The translations under genes were made by a program, and so were the position numbers. From positions 1-15,711 of the forward strand of contig JAJCYF010000230.1 in assembly GCA_029263035.1 (NCBI GenBank): a DNA stretch of 15,711 bases, read 5' to 3'. Below the pieces are notes generated by a model that was given only the letters and a program-made list of their open reading frames with translations, ran no database searches and was not told the origin of the DNA. Positions within the stretch are counted from its first letter, which is position 1. Each line of letters starts with the position of its first letter. Shown piece by piece: positions 6,174 through 12,821 of the stretch. Origin of the DNA: Actinomycetes bacterium (GTDB taxonomy: Bacteria > Actinomycetota > CADDZG01 > JAHWKV01).

Positions 6174-7624
6174 CAGGCCTTCTCCACTGCGTAGTCGGAC
6201 AAGGATCTGGTCGGGACGGCGGGTAGCTGGGTGCCCAACAGCTGACCCGGCTGGGTTGGTGTGGGAACGCCGGCTCCTGCCGCCAGGATCGATCGAACGT
6301 CTGCCGCCTTCCACCTGCCGAAGGCAACTGCCCGGTCCAGCGCTCCCACCAGCTCATCGTTTCCGTGTGCTGCCTGCAGGCCGGCCAGCTCCTCGAGCTC
6401 TGCCGCCAAGTTGCTCACCCCGGCCGAGGCGGCGCCCTTGATGAACGCCTCAGCCCCCGGACCGAGCGAGCAGTCCTGGCGCTCGGATGCTGTCTTAGGC
6501 CTGACTGAGCGAGTTGGGGCGGTGCGAGCTCTGCCGTAGTGGTCGTCGTTGATCGAGGTCTCGCCCGGGGCGACGACCTGGTGATCGGCAACCACCTCCT
6601 CGCCGTCGATCACCTTCACCCGATTGCCGGTGACCTGGACCTCGACGCTGTGGCCCACCAGAGCGACCGGAACCGAGTAACGGGCAGACCCGATGCGCAC
6701 GCAGGAGAGCCGGTCCACCTTGCGGGTGGTGATCCTGCCGATCCGCAGTCTGAGCGAGGGCAGTGGGTTCATCAGCTCCCGCTCCTCGACCAGCCGCTCG
6801 GCAGGGACCGCCATGATCTCGCTGTGCTGGCGGGCGTTCACCTCCTGACACCAGGCCCGGGCCCGGGCGTTGGCTAAGTCAAGATCCCGGGCACTCAGCT
6901 CATCGGGGATCGTCAGGTCCCGCTTGGCGTAGCCGACCAGGTTCTCGACGATCCCCTTGGACTCGGGGTCCGCTGCCTCGCAGAAGTCGGGACGGAAGCC
7001 GTAGTGGGTGGCGAACCGGACGTAGGCGGGCGTCGGCACCACCACTGCGGCAACCACGGCGCCCTTAAGACAACCCATCCGGTCGGAAAGCACCACCTTG
7101 GGAACCGCCCCCAGCTCCTCGAAGCACTCCGCCAGCAGACCCAGCGTGGTCTCTGACTTCTCATCGGCGGCGTAACGAACGAACCGAAAGTGACTCCAGG
7201 CCGCCACGGCACAGAACTGATGCAGCGAGCCTTCCGAGCCCCAATCGATGACCACGTACTCGCCCGGTGCCCACACCGCCGGGCGCCGGCCGTGGTGCTG
7301 GCTCTTGCGGTAGTCGGCGCGCGCCTTTGCCACCAGGCGGCGAAAGTTGCGGGCTGAACCCGAGTAGCCGGCCTTTCGAGCGGCGGGCAGCAGACGCTTG
7401 GCGCTGATCCTGCCCTTGGTCGAACCCATCCGAGCAGTCACAAGCTCCCCGACAACGTCGTAGTTGCGCTGACGATCTGCTCGGGCGACCGGCTGGCCAG
7501 CCTGACGGCGAACCGCTCTAGCGACCGTCTTGTGGGTGGTACCGCACATGTCCGCGGCACCCCTGAACGTGCCTACCTCGTTGTAGGCGGCGATGTAGTC
7601 CATGCGTTCCCTCTCAGACTTCAA
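6173..7624 (-). CDS. istA: IS21-family transposase IstA
   Basis: A DDE transposase of 483 aa. The N-terminus carries a helix-turn-helix (GTFRGAADMCGTTHKTVARAV, about 18-38). The catalytic triad can be placed at Asp127 (VVIDWG), Asp181 (VVLSDRMG) and Glu227 (SKGIVENLVGYAKRDL). The C-terminal domain includes RLSCVRIGSARYSVPVALVG, typical of IstA. The start used is TTG 7624, since the family begins MKS-x-RE; it has AGGGG about 10 bases upstream. ATG 7603 with GAGAGG ahead is an alternative seven codons in. It overlaps istB by one base. Confidence 0.92.
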   Translation of the reverse strand: MKSERERMDYIAAYNEVGTFRGAADMCGTTHKTVARAVRRQAGQPVARADRQRNYDVVGELVTARMGSTKGRISAKRLLPAARKAGYSGSARNFRRLVAKARADYRKSQHHGRRPAVWAPGEYVVIDWGSEGSLHQFCAVAAWSHFRFVRYAADEKSETTLGLLAECFEELGAVPKVVLSDRMGCLKGAVVAAVVVPTPAYVRFATHYGFRPDFCEAADPESKGIVENLVGYAKRDLTIPDELSARDLDLANARARAWCQEVNARQHSEIMAVPAERLVEERELMNPLPSLRLRIGRITTRKVDRLSCVRIGSARYSVPVALVGHSVEVQVTGNRVKVIDGEEVVADHQVVAPGETSINDDHYGRARTAPTRSVRPKTASERQDCSLGPGAEAFIKGAASAGVSNLAAELEELAGLQAAHGNDELVGALDRAVAFGRWKAADVRSILAAGAGVPTPTQPGQLLGTQLPAVPTRSLSDYAVEKA

Positions 7625-7714
7625 AATGAGATCCCCTCTGGTTGGTGTGGTGTTTGGTTGGCACCGACACCTTTACCGACCAGAGGGGCCTCTTCGCGGA
7701 TATCTAGAGAGGGG

Positions 7715-7781
7715 TGGGGACTTCTATCTGGCCACCAGTGGGGACACTCAATTGGCCACCAGTGGGGACTTTTACATGGCC
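7715..7781. repeat. Right IS end: three 19-bp repeats at 24-bp spacing
   Basis: Copies at 7715-7733, 7739-7757 and 7763-7781 share TGGGGAC at one end and TGGCC at the other, with an exact 24-bp period. The left end has two copies in opposite orientation. The array lies upstream of istA, where transposase binding could also affect its own transcription. Confidence 0.82.
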
Positions 7782-7788
7782 ACGGACA

Positions 7789-7794
7789 GTCGGG
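7789..7794. repeat. Target-site duplication, right copy
   Basis: GTCGGG directly after the right IS end, identical to the left copy at 5308-5313. Confidence 0.8.
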
Positions 7795-7941
7795 TATCCA
7801 GCCTACCGGCCCCTTTAGCTCAAGTAGCGGAGTGGTTCCCCAGGATCGCGCCAGAAGTTCGATCGCTGTGGCGCCTCGATGAGTCGACCCCAGAGCTGAC
7901 AGGAGGTGGTCATAACCGGACTTCGACGCCGCTAGCAGCAA
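7789..7941 (-). pseudogene. 5' fragment of the small gene split by the IS21 element
   Basis: Fifty-one codons from a TTG at 7941, starting MLLAASKSGYDHLLSALG and ending ELKGPVGWIPD at the IS joint, where the last two codons are the target duplication. Removing the IS joins it in frame to 5191-5307. The frame is also open upstream from about 8085 (TTG), interrupted by a single TAG at 7960-7962 and giving NRFARDQL before it, so the original gene may have been longer and already carried a nonsense codon. No family is recognised. It lies on the same strand as the nuclease-like gene and 154 bp downstream of it, so it may have been its partner. Confidence 0.55.
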
Positions 7942-8095
7942 GGTTCGTCGGACCAGGCCCTAGAGCTGGTCACGAGCGAACCTGTTTGAGCTAGACCAAG
8001 AATGGCAAATCCGAGTCTGGCCGCTGCTGTCCCCTCCGCCAATGTGAGCTTGGTGTGTGCGTAGACGGTTAGAGCGATTCGCCAACCTTGTCTTC
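7942..8095. other. Spacer between nuclease-like gene and split gene
   Basis: It holds about 45 minus-strand codons in frame with the split gene, ended by TAG at 7960-7962. These may be the original 5' part of that gene or simply spacer. No hairpin terminator or promoter stood out. Confidence 0.4.
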
Positions 8096-9994
8096 CTAGG
8101 TAGACTTCCAGCTACGAGTTATGTCGAGGTCCGGATCGGCGCGCCCGAGATAGCTTGTCGCCATTTTGACAACCCTCGCAGCGAAGGGTTCCCCCCAAGG
8201 GCGGATTGCGTTGGAGCCTGGTTCGCGCCACGCTAGTGCATTCTCATTGGTGGTCCACCAAGGCATCGAATAAAGATGCTCTCCAGTCAGAGCGAACCTA
8301 GGCTGCTGCGGGAGGGTGCGAACTGATTGCTGCCAAAGGGGCCCGCAGTCATTTGTAGATGTAGAGGTTGCGACAAACGTCCACGGCGACGACAAGATCC
8401 TGCCGAGAGCATCAAGCTTGTCCAATTCTCCTGCATTCAAGCCTTCAGCATTGCGTTTGCACTCCCCAAGCACCAAGTCGCCATTTGCGAAAAGAAGTAC
8501 CACGTCGGCTTCTCCGATGGTTAGGCCTTTACCATTCAAGAACTCAACTCCAGGGTGAACACCGTAGAGTTCTTCAGGCTTGTCGAAACCTCGATAGAAC
8601 AGAGAGGCTAGCCAGCGCATTGCCAGCAGATGAATCAACGCGTCATGGAACACAACCTGTACGACGATTTCACTAGCCCGGTACCGCCAGTTAAGCGGGG
8701 TATGTGGAAAGGGTCTCGCGATAGAACGTCCACAACCCCGGCACACCATCGATGCCGCGAGTTCAGGCAACGCCCGCCACGACTTTCTTCCGCAATTCCT
8801 GCACCGTACACGAGTGCCCCGAACCAGGACGCCCCTTGACTCGGCCCAGTCGAGCCAAGCTGTCGCCGCCGCCTCGCTGTTGTCAAACATTCGTTTGACT
8901 TCATCGAGACCGATGTCATGAAGGTCCTCTTCTCGTGGAGAACCCGCCCGCTTACGGAGGAATTCTTCGTCGATTTGAACTGACTGAGTTTTTGCCAGCT
9001 CGCGCATCCAAGACATGCCGCTTTGGCGGCCAAGGTCATTAAGAATCCTCACGACGGCTGGATCGCACAACATTTGAATTTCCTCGAGGGAGCCAAGACG
9101 ATGCAAAAGGGCCTCAGCGGCAGCACCAGCTGAGCTAGGTCGTGCCTTCAGTCCTCGATCGCGTACCACGGCCTCAAACACAGTCCAGTTGGTTGGCCAG
9201 CGCATGGTCACCAAACTTCCCGCCTCAGCTCCAATGATTTCGCAGGCGCCCCGGCGAAAAGTAGGCCCATGTACGGGACCGACGAGCGATCTAGAAGGCG
9301 GCAGCTCGCTATCAAGGGGCGACAGACGCACAGCTAGACCCAGGTCCTTGTAAAGAGAGTGACGCAGGTCGAATCGACTTAGGTCTCCCGGCGACCAGGC
9401 CGCCACACGAGCCCCGCCATTGGTAAAGACAGCTACATCAGTACTGGGCCTAAAAGGTTCTGGCGCCGTCCGAAGGAGCTCTCCCGGCTGTGCGACCGTC
9501 CATGGTTCTCCCAACTCTTCCGCGAGGGCCGTCAGTTCGGCGCTGGAGACGGAAAAGCTCACGAGTGCACATCGCACTTCTGACAGCCCATAGCGAGAGC
9601 TGGCACCATGCGCCCACCAACCACGGATGACTCCTACCGCATCCTCCGAGGCGGGGACCGCCAGCGGAAAGCCCGACGGCAACCCGTGGGCCGCCCTCAA
9701 ATCCCATAACAAACAAAGGTCAGCGATGCTTCCAGGCGCGTACACAACAACAACGTTGGGCCCAATACCCTCCGCTAGAGAGCGCGGATAGAGAACCTCC
9801 AGCCGCCCGGAGATCCCCTCTCGAGGCGCCGAAGGGAGACTAAGTTCTAAGCAAGCCGCCCGAACGGGGGTCAATTCCTGGGGCTGACGGAGCCGCTCCA
9901 GAAGGTTTGTAGAACTCGGCTCCGTCACAACTTCGACCACAGTCGGAATTACCTGGTCGAATGAAAGGTCCTCGCGGAGTTGGTCTCGGCTCAA
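8096..9994 (-). CDS. Uncharacterised zinc-ribbon, PD-(D/E)XK nuclease-like protein (main part)
   Basis: I do not recognise the family. The frame codes for 632 aa from a TTG. An N-terminal region has a hydrophobic strand VVVVYAPGSIADLCLLWDLR (81-100) that looks like part of an alpha/beta fold. A zinc ribbon follows: Cys398, Cys401, Cys418 and Cys421 in CRNC and CRGC pairs. The C-terminal part shows Asp497 in GEADVVLLF, then Glu511-Cys-Lys513 in GDLVLGECK, the D...ExK signature of restriction-endonuclease-like domains, followed by helices and a VATSTS strand. The upstream frame at 10019-10426 is in the same phase and separated by one TGA, so this is probably the C-terminal four-fifths of one broken gene. 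GC content looks lower than in the chromosomal half. A DNA-cleaving defence role is an inference. Confidence 0.62.
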   Translation of the reverse strand: MSRDQLREDLSFDQVIPTVVEVVTEPSSTNLLERLRQPQELTPVRAACLELSLPSAPREGISGRLEVLYPRSLAEGIGPNVVVVYAPGSIADLCLLWDLRAAHGLPSGFPLAVPASEDAVGVIRGWWAHGASSRYGLSEVRCALVSFSVSSAELTALAEELGEPWTVAQPGELLRTAPEPFRPSTDVAVFTNGGARVAAWSPGDLSRFDLRHSLYKDLGLAVRLSPLDSELPPSRSLVGPVHGPTFRRGACEIIGAEAGSLVTMRWPTNWTVFEAVVRDRGLKARPSSAGAAAEALLHRLGSLEEIQMLCDPAVVRILNDLGRQSGMSWMRELAKTQSVQIDEEFLRKRAGSPREEDLHDIGLDEVKRMFDNSEAAATAWLDWAESRGVLVRGTRVRCRNCGRKSWRALPELAASMVCRGCGRSIARPFPHTPLNWRYRASEIVVQVVFHDALIHLLAMRWLASLFYRGFDKPEELYGVHPGVEFLNGKGLTIGEADVVLLFANGDLVLGECKRNAEGLNAGELDKLDALGRILSSPWTFVATSTSTNDCGPLWQQSVRTLPQQPRFALTGEHLYSMPWWTTNENALAWREPGSNAIRPWGEPFAARVVKMATSYLGRADPDLDITRSWKST

Positions 9995-10018
9995 GAGATC
10001 TGAGGCCGGCTCATTTGG

Positions 10019-10426
10019 TCATAGACCAAGCACTCCCAGGTAGGCAAGACTCCACGGGTCATCTTCCGCCACTGCGCTTACTCGAACGGTTCTAAGCTGA
10101 TCCCTCGGTTGATTCCGAGCCACAAGCATTGCGAGCAGATGGTGCGGATATGCCAGCTTGACTGGCACTTCCAGTCCTTCCGCCGAATCTACGTCGGCCT
10201 CTTCAAAGAGGGGTTGCCACCCTGCATCTAGCTGGTTGCCTGTGGTCATCGGAAAGAGAAGGTGAGCGGCCCCGCCCCATAGTTCACAACGCCTAGCAAT
10301 CGTCGAGTGGGCCCCTGGCCAGTCGCTCGTACTTAAGAACACAGCTTGCCGACCTGGCGTCAAACGCCTTGAAATTCCGACAGGTCCATTTAGTGGCGTG
10401 GAATCAAGTAAGGGTCCAAATGCCAA
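10019..10426 (-). pseudogene. N-terminal part of the nuclease-like gene, cut off by in-frame TGA
   Basis: It codes for 135 aa from TTG 10426, ending YLGVLGL and TGA (10019-10021). After the TGA the same frame continues PNEPASDLL for eight codons into the TTG start of the 632-codon frame with no shift. The segment TPGRQAVFLSTSDW...IARRCELWGGAAHLL reads as a genuine folded N-terminal domain. Upstream, the frame is open back to ATG 10465 (or 10525) apart from one TAG at 10442-10444, giving MASGLWV-stop-RGSTILAFGP. Thus up to two nonsense codons interrupt the frame, while there is no frameshift. It may be a young pseudogene, a split gene or a sequencing error. Confidence 0.55.
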
Positions 10427-10465
10427 TATCGTCGATCCCCGCTATACCCAGAGCCCCGATGCCAT

Positions 10466-10811
10466 ACCGACAAGGTTAGCTTGCTCCGGACTGGGCGTGG
10501 TAGCTCGGGTTACCGGCCGTATCATGTGCCGGCCACGGAAATCTCGACATTGCAATAATCAACTCTTATGGAATCCAGTGACGGCAAAACGCTAGAACGC
10601 ATCGAGCCGTTCCGTCCCGGCGGGGGCAATGACCTCAAAGAACGTGAACAGGGAGGGTTCCCCTAAGTTAAGCAGCAGAGCTGCCAAGCTCTGGAGAGCG
10701 CCGCCATGCGCCTCCACCGTCCTAATACTGGCAGTAACATCGGCTTACCTAATCTGCGCCCACACACATCAATGGATGTCACCGAGGAGGGTCCTCCCGG
10801 CACCAGTGAAC
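10466..10811. other. Intergenic region between AbiEii remnant and nuclease-like gene
   Basis: These 346 bases hold no gene I can support. Expected AbiEii sequence is missing here: after the 30th codon only a short frame-shifted stretch (FDRFTGAGR) could be a scrap of it. A 7-bp hairpin is listed separately. The minus-strand part near 10525-10466 is open in the frame of the nuclease-like gene and might be its leader or true N-terminus. Confidence 0.5.
10676..10693. other. 7-bp hairpin CAGAGCT-GCCA-AGCTCTG
   Basis: A perfect 7-bp inverted repeat with a 4-base loop in the intergenic region downstream of the AbiE remnant. There is no T-run on either side, so a terminator role is uncertain. Confidence 0.35.
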
Positions 10812-10904
10812 CTATCGAACCAACGAGCCTCCGGTCTCCCGCGATCGGGCGATGAGCCGCTGCTCGAGTGCCTGGCGGAACGCAGCTGCGGATTGATACC
10901 TCAT
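10812..10904 (-). pseudogene. Truncated AbiEii-type toxin (nucleotidyltransferase) remnant
   Basis: Thirty codons starting MRYQSAAAFRQALEQRLIAR and ending GGSLVR, then TAG. The stretch matches my recollection of the beginning of AbiEii-family toxins (AAAFRQALEQRL), which normally run to about 250-300 aa with a nucleotidyltransferase core. That core is absent from the following sequence. The ATG overlaps the antitoxin stop as ATGA, the coupling usual for this pair, so an intact toxin gene once sat here. A downstream FDRFTGAGR in another frame may be a further scrap, suggesting frameshift plus deletion. Confidence 0.6.
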
Positions 10905-11518
10905 TCTACGATCTCCCGCCTGAGGGCCTCTCGGATGAGCCGTTCGACCCGGCTGCCGCGTTTGGATGCAGCCGTAAGGAGCTGTGGCGCGGTGGCCATG
11001 CCGCGTTCCACCGCTTGGTTCACGCTGGCGATGACCTGCTCGGGGGCAGCACCTGCTTGTGCGGCATCGAGGATCGAACTCACCGGTGACGTAAGCCTGA
11101 TGCCGTCCCGGACAACAAGATCCCTATCATCCAGTTCCCGGGTGGTGGTGTGGATGGCGACTCCATTAGGCGCGGGGCGGTACCGCCTCGAGCGGGGAAC
11201 AGTGATGTGAACCACTTGGGGGACGACGTCCGAGAGGCCGAGGAGATCGAGCGCGCTTTCATGCGACACGACGGCCTTATCGCGACCGGCGGCGAGCCAC
11301 GCGACCATGACCTCCTCACGAGGCGATGACGGGTATTCGGGGAACCGATAGAGGCCGTGGCCGACCCTTGTGAAGCCGCCGTTCTTTCTGTGATGGGCGA
11401 GGAGGGCCTTGCTGAAGCCACACTGCGCCGCCTGGGCCGTGGTAAAGAGGCCTCCTTGCTCGGTAGCGACCTTAAGGAGGCTGTCTCGATCAGGTCCGGA
11501 TTCATTCTTGTCATGCAT
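10901..11518 (-). CDS. AbiEi-type antitoxin (type IV toxin-antitoxin, winged-helix)
   Basis: AbiEi proteins are DNA-binding repressors and antitoxins of the AbiE phage-abortive-infection system. This 205-aa protein begins with the winged-helix region LLKVATEQGGLFTTAQAAQCG (about 14-34), continues HHRKNGGFTRVGHGLYRFP (42-60), and has the family's VSHESALDLLGLSDVVPQVVHITVP (84-108) and RDGIRLTSPVSSILDAA (137-153). The C-terminal region (160-200) is helical and probably contacts the toxin. The start ATG sits directly behind a -10 box flanked by an inverted repeat, which fits autoregulation from a near-leaderless transcript. It overlaps the toxin remnant by ATGA. With the toxin destroyed, it is an orphan antitoxin or repressor. 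Confidence 0.82.
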   Translation of the reverse strand: MHDKNESGPDRDSLLKVATEQGGLFTTAQAAQCGFSKALLAHHRKNGGFTRVGHGLYRFPEYPSSPREEVMVAWLAAGRDKAVVSHESALDLLGLSDVVPQVVHITVPRSRRYRPAPNGVAIHTTTRELDDRDLVVRDGIRLTSPVSSILDAAQAGAAPEQVIASVNQAVERGMATAPQLLTAASKRGSRVERLIREALRREIVE

Positions 11519-11520
11519 AA

Positions 11521-11555
11521 GTCAAATATTACTTGACCGTTTCATGACATGTCTA
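11521..11555 (-). promoter_or_regulatory. AbiEi promoter with overlapping operator
   Basis: On the minus strand TAGACA (11550-11555) and TAATAT (11526-11531) are separated by 18 bp. The -10 box ends 7 bp before the ATG, so the transcript would be leaderless or nearly so. GTCAA (11521-11525) and TTGAC (11533-11537) form an inverted repeat that encloses the -10 box, where a bound repressor would block polymerase. AbiEi proteins are known to repress their own promoters through inverted repeats. Confidence 0.5.
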
Positions 11556-11643
11556 GGTCAAGGTGGAGAAACAGGCTTCCGGCCCGTGGCCACCAAGAAG
11601 ATCAACTTCTCGTCCCCACCGAATTGTCTTTAGGACGATTTCC

Positions 11644-11659
11644 CGCGATGAGAATCGCG
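11644..11659 (-). terminator. Hairpin just after the integrase stop
   Basis: CGCGAT-GAGA-ATCGCG is a perfect 6-bp stem with a 4-base loop beginning two bases past the integrase stop. A second, alternative pairing, GAGAATCG (11650-11657) with CGATTCTC (11679-11686), spans the stop codon. There is no T-run, so it may be a weak terminator or an mRNA-stabilising end. Confidence 0.4.
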
Positions 11660-11660
11660 T

Positions 11661-12743
11661 TCACATCGCTTCATTTATCGATTCTCGATAGAGTCTCTGG
11701 AGCCCATCCTTGAGCCTAAGGTCCAGGCTCGGAAAGAGGTGTCCATAGCGGTCTAGAGTGGTCTTGACCGAGCTGTGTCCGAGTCTTTGCATGATTTCCG
11801 CCGGGTGAGCGCCTTCGCCGATCAACATAGCTACGCAGGAGTGGCGGAGATCATGAAACCGCAGGGGAGCGAGGCCGGCCCGCTGGGTTGCAGGGACGAA
11901 GTGCCTCCGGTAGAAGGTTCTCCTCAGTGGTCCGCCCTCTGCTGCGCAGAATACTCGTTCAATCGAAGGGTAAAGGCCCATGTGGTGACCGATCATCTCG
12001 GCGAGGAAGCCGGGAAGCGAGATGGTCCGGCGGCCTCCGGTCTTGGTGTACGGCTTGACTTGAATACTGCCGCTGATCTCGGTCTGAGTCTCGACGACGT
12101 CAACGAGGCCCCGAAGCAGGTTCAGATTCTCTGCTCTAAGCGCTGCCAGCTCGCCCCAGCGCATTCCCGTGTAGCCCGCGGTATAGACGAGGGCTCGGTA
12201 TCGGGCATCGACAGAGTCTGCAAGGAGGTTGATTCCCCGGGGGTCGAGAAATCGCATTTCCTCTCGCTTGCCCAGATGCGGAAGGTCGATGCCAAGACAG
12301 GGAGTGGTGGCAATGAGCCCGTCGATGACGGCAGTCCTAATTATCTTGGCAAACGTGTTGTAGGTCGCCACGACGGTCGCCGGCGCCAAACCCTTGTCTC
12401 GCAACTGCGTAACCCATGCCCGAACGTGGCGGGACTTGATTGCCACTAAGGGCATATCTTCGAAGTAAGGCAGAATGTGATTGCGCAGACGGCCCTCGAT
12501 GTTGAGGCGGGTGCCTGGTTCGTGAGCAGTTATCTGGAGCCATTCCTTGGCATACCGGCCGAACGGAATCTCGGCCAGCTTGGGATCGATCCAGCGACCA
12601 AATAACTTATCAGCCTCTATGGCGGTTAGGAACTTCCTAGCGTCAACCTCCCTCCTGAAAGACTTTGAGCGCTGCCGCCCGGAAGGATCCCGGTATCGGG
12701 CTACCCATCCTGGCCTGTTCGGTTGTTTGCCAATGGAGCCCAT
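11661..12743 (-). CDS. Tyrosine-type site-specific integrase
   Basis: A 360-aa integrase. The N-terminus has an AP2-like arm-binding strand region (GWVARYRDPSGRQRSKSFRR, 12-31), then a core-binding SAM-like domain (about 60-155) and the catalytic domain (about 165-345). All active-site residues are visible: Arg195 (TGMRWGEL), Lys234 (YTKTGGRR), His297 and Arg300 (HDLRHSC), His323 (LGHSS) and nucleophile Tyr333 (LDRYGHLF). The ATG has a strong AAGGAGG seven bases upstream. It is the last gene of the leftward core module, after the excisionase gene. It probably drives integration of the element, with the tRNA-Gly end as the candidate site; the second attachment site is not in the window. Confidence 0.95.
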   Translation of the reverse strand: MGSIGKQPNRPGWVARYRDPSGRQRSKSFRREVDARKFLTAIEADKLFGRWIDPKLAEIPFGRYAKEWLQITAHEPGTRLNIEGRLRNHILPYFEDMPLVAIKSRHVRAWVTQLRDKGLAPATVVATYNTFAKIIRTAVIDGLIATTPCLGIDLPHLGKREEMRFLDPRGINLLADSVDARYRALVYTAGYTGMRWGELAALRAENLNLLRGLVDVVETQTEISGSIQVKPYTKTGGRRTISLPGFLAEMIGHHMGLYPSIERVFCAAEGGPLRRTFYRRHFVPATQRAGLAPLRFHDLRHSCVAMLIGEGAHPAEIMQRLGHSSVKTTLDRYGHLFPSLDLRLKDGLQRLYRESINEAM

Positions 12744-12750
12744 TAGCGTG

Positions 12751-12757
12751 CCTCCTT
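12751..12757 (-). promoter_or_regulatory. Strong ribosome-binding site of the integrase
   Basis: AAGGAGG on the minus strand, 7 bp before the integrase ATG. It decides the start and allows translation independent of the upstream gene. Confidence 0.8.
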
Positions 12758-12821
12758 GGGAATAGATGTCGTCGACCGCCGACGCGGTGGCGTTAGCGCA
12801 GCTCTCATTGCGTCTCCCTGG

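Larger units (their letters stand above)
5314..7788. mobile_element. Complete IS21-family insertion sequence, 2475 bp
   Basis: The element carries istA and istB and is bounded by imperfect terminal inverted repeats starting TGTC. The outer 26 bases match at 20 positions, and both ends share TGGCCA and GTCCCCA blocks. Both ends then continue with further copies of a 19-bp motif (GGCCA...GTCCCCA), two on the left and three on the right, and a shared GTCCCCACCCCTC. A 6-bp GTCGGG duplication flanks it exactly. Both genes are open and motif-complete, so the copy may still be active. It interrupts a small gene. Confidence 0.92.

Noticed and set aside
7715..7781. Possible CRISPR-like array (three short repeats)
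   Set aside because: The repeats are the IS21 terminal sites: 24-bp period, spacers only 5 bp, mirrored at the other IS end, and no cas genes.
8635..9039. Minus-strand frame of 134 codons inside the nuclease-like gene
   Set aside because: It overlaps the zinc-ribbon coding frame in another phase and lacks any recognisable feature.
10019..10021. Stop-codon recoding (selenocysteine or readthrough) at the TGA
   Set aside because: No selenocysteine-type hairpin or readthrough context was seen right after the TGA, and a second, different stop (TAG) occurs in the same frame.
10629..11210. Plus-strand frame of 193 codons
   Set aside because: It lies largely over the AbiEi gene on the other strand, and its translation is Ser/Arg/Leu-rich without domain features.
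11775..12449. Plus-strand frame of 224 codons
   Set aside because: It is antisense to the motif-complete integrase.
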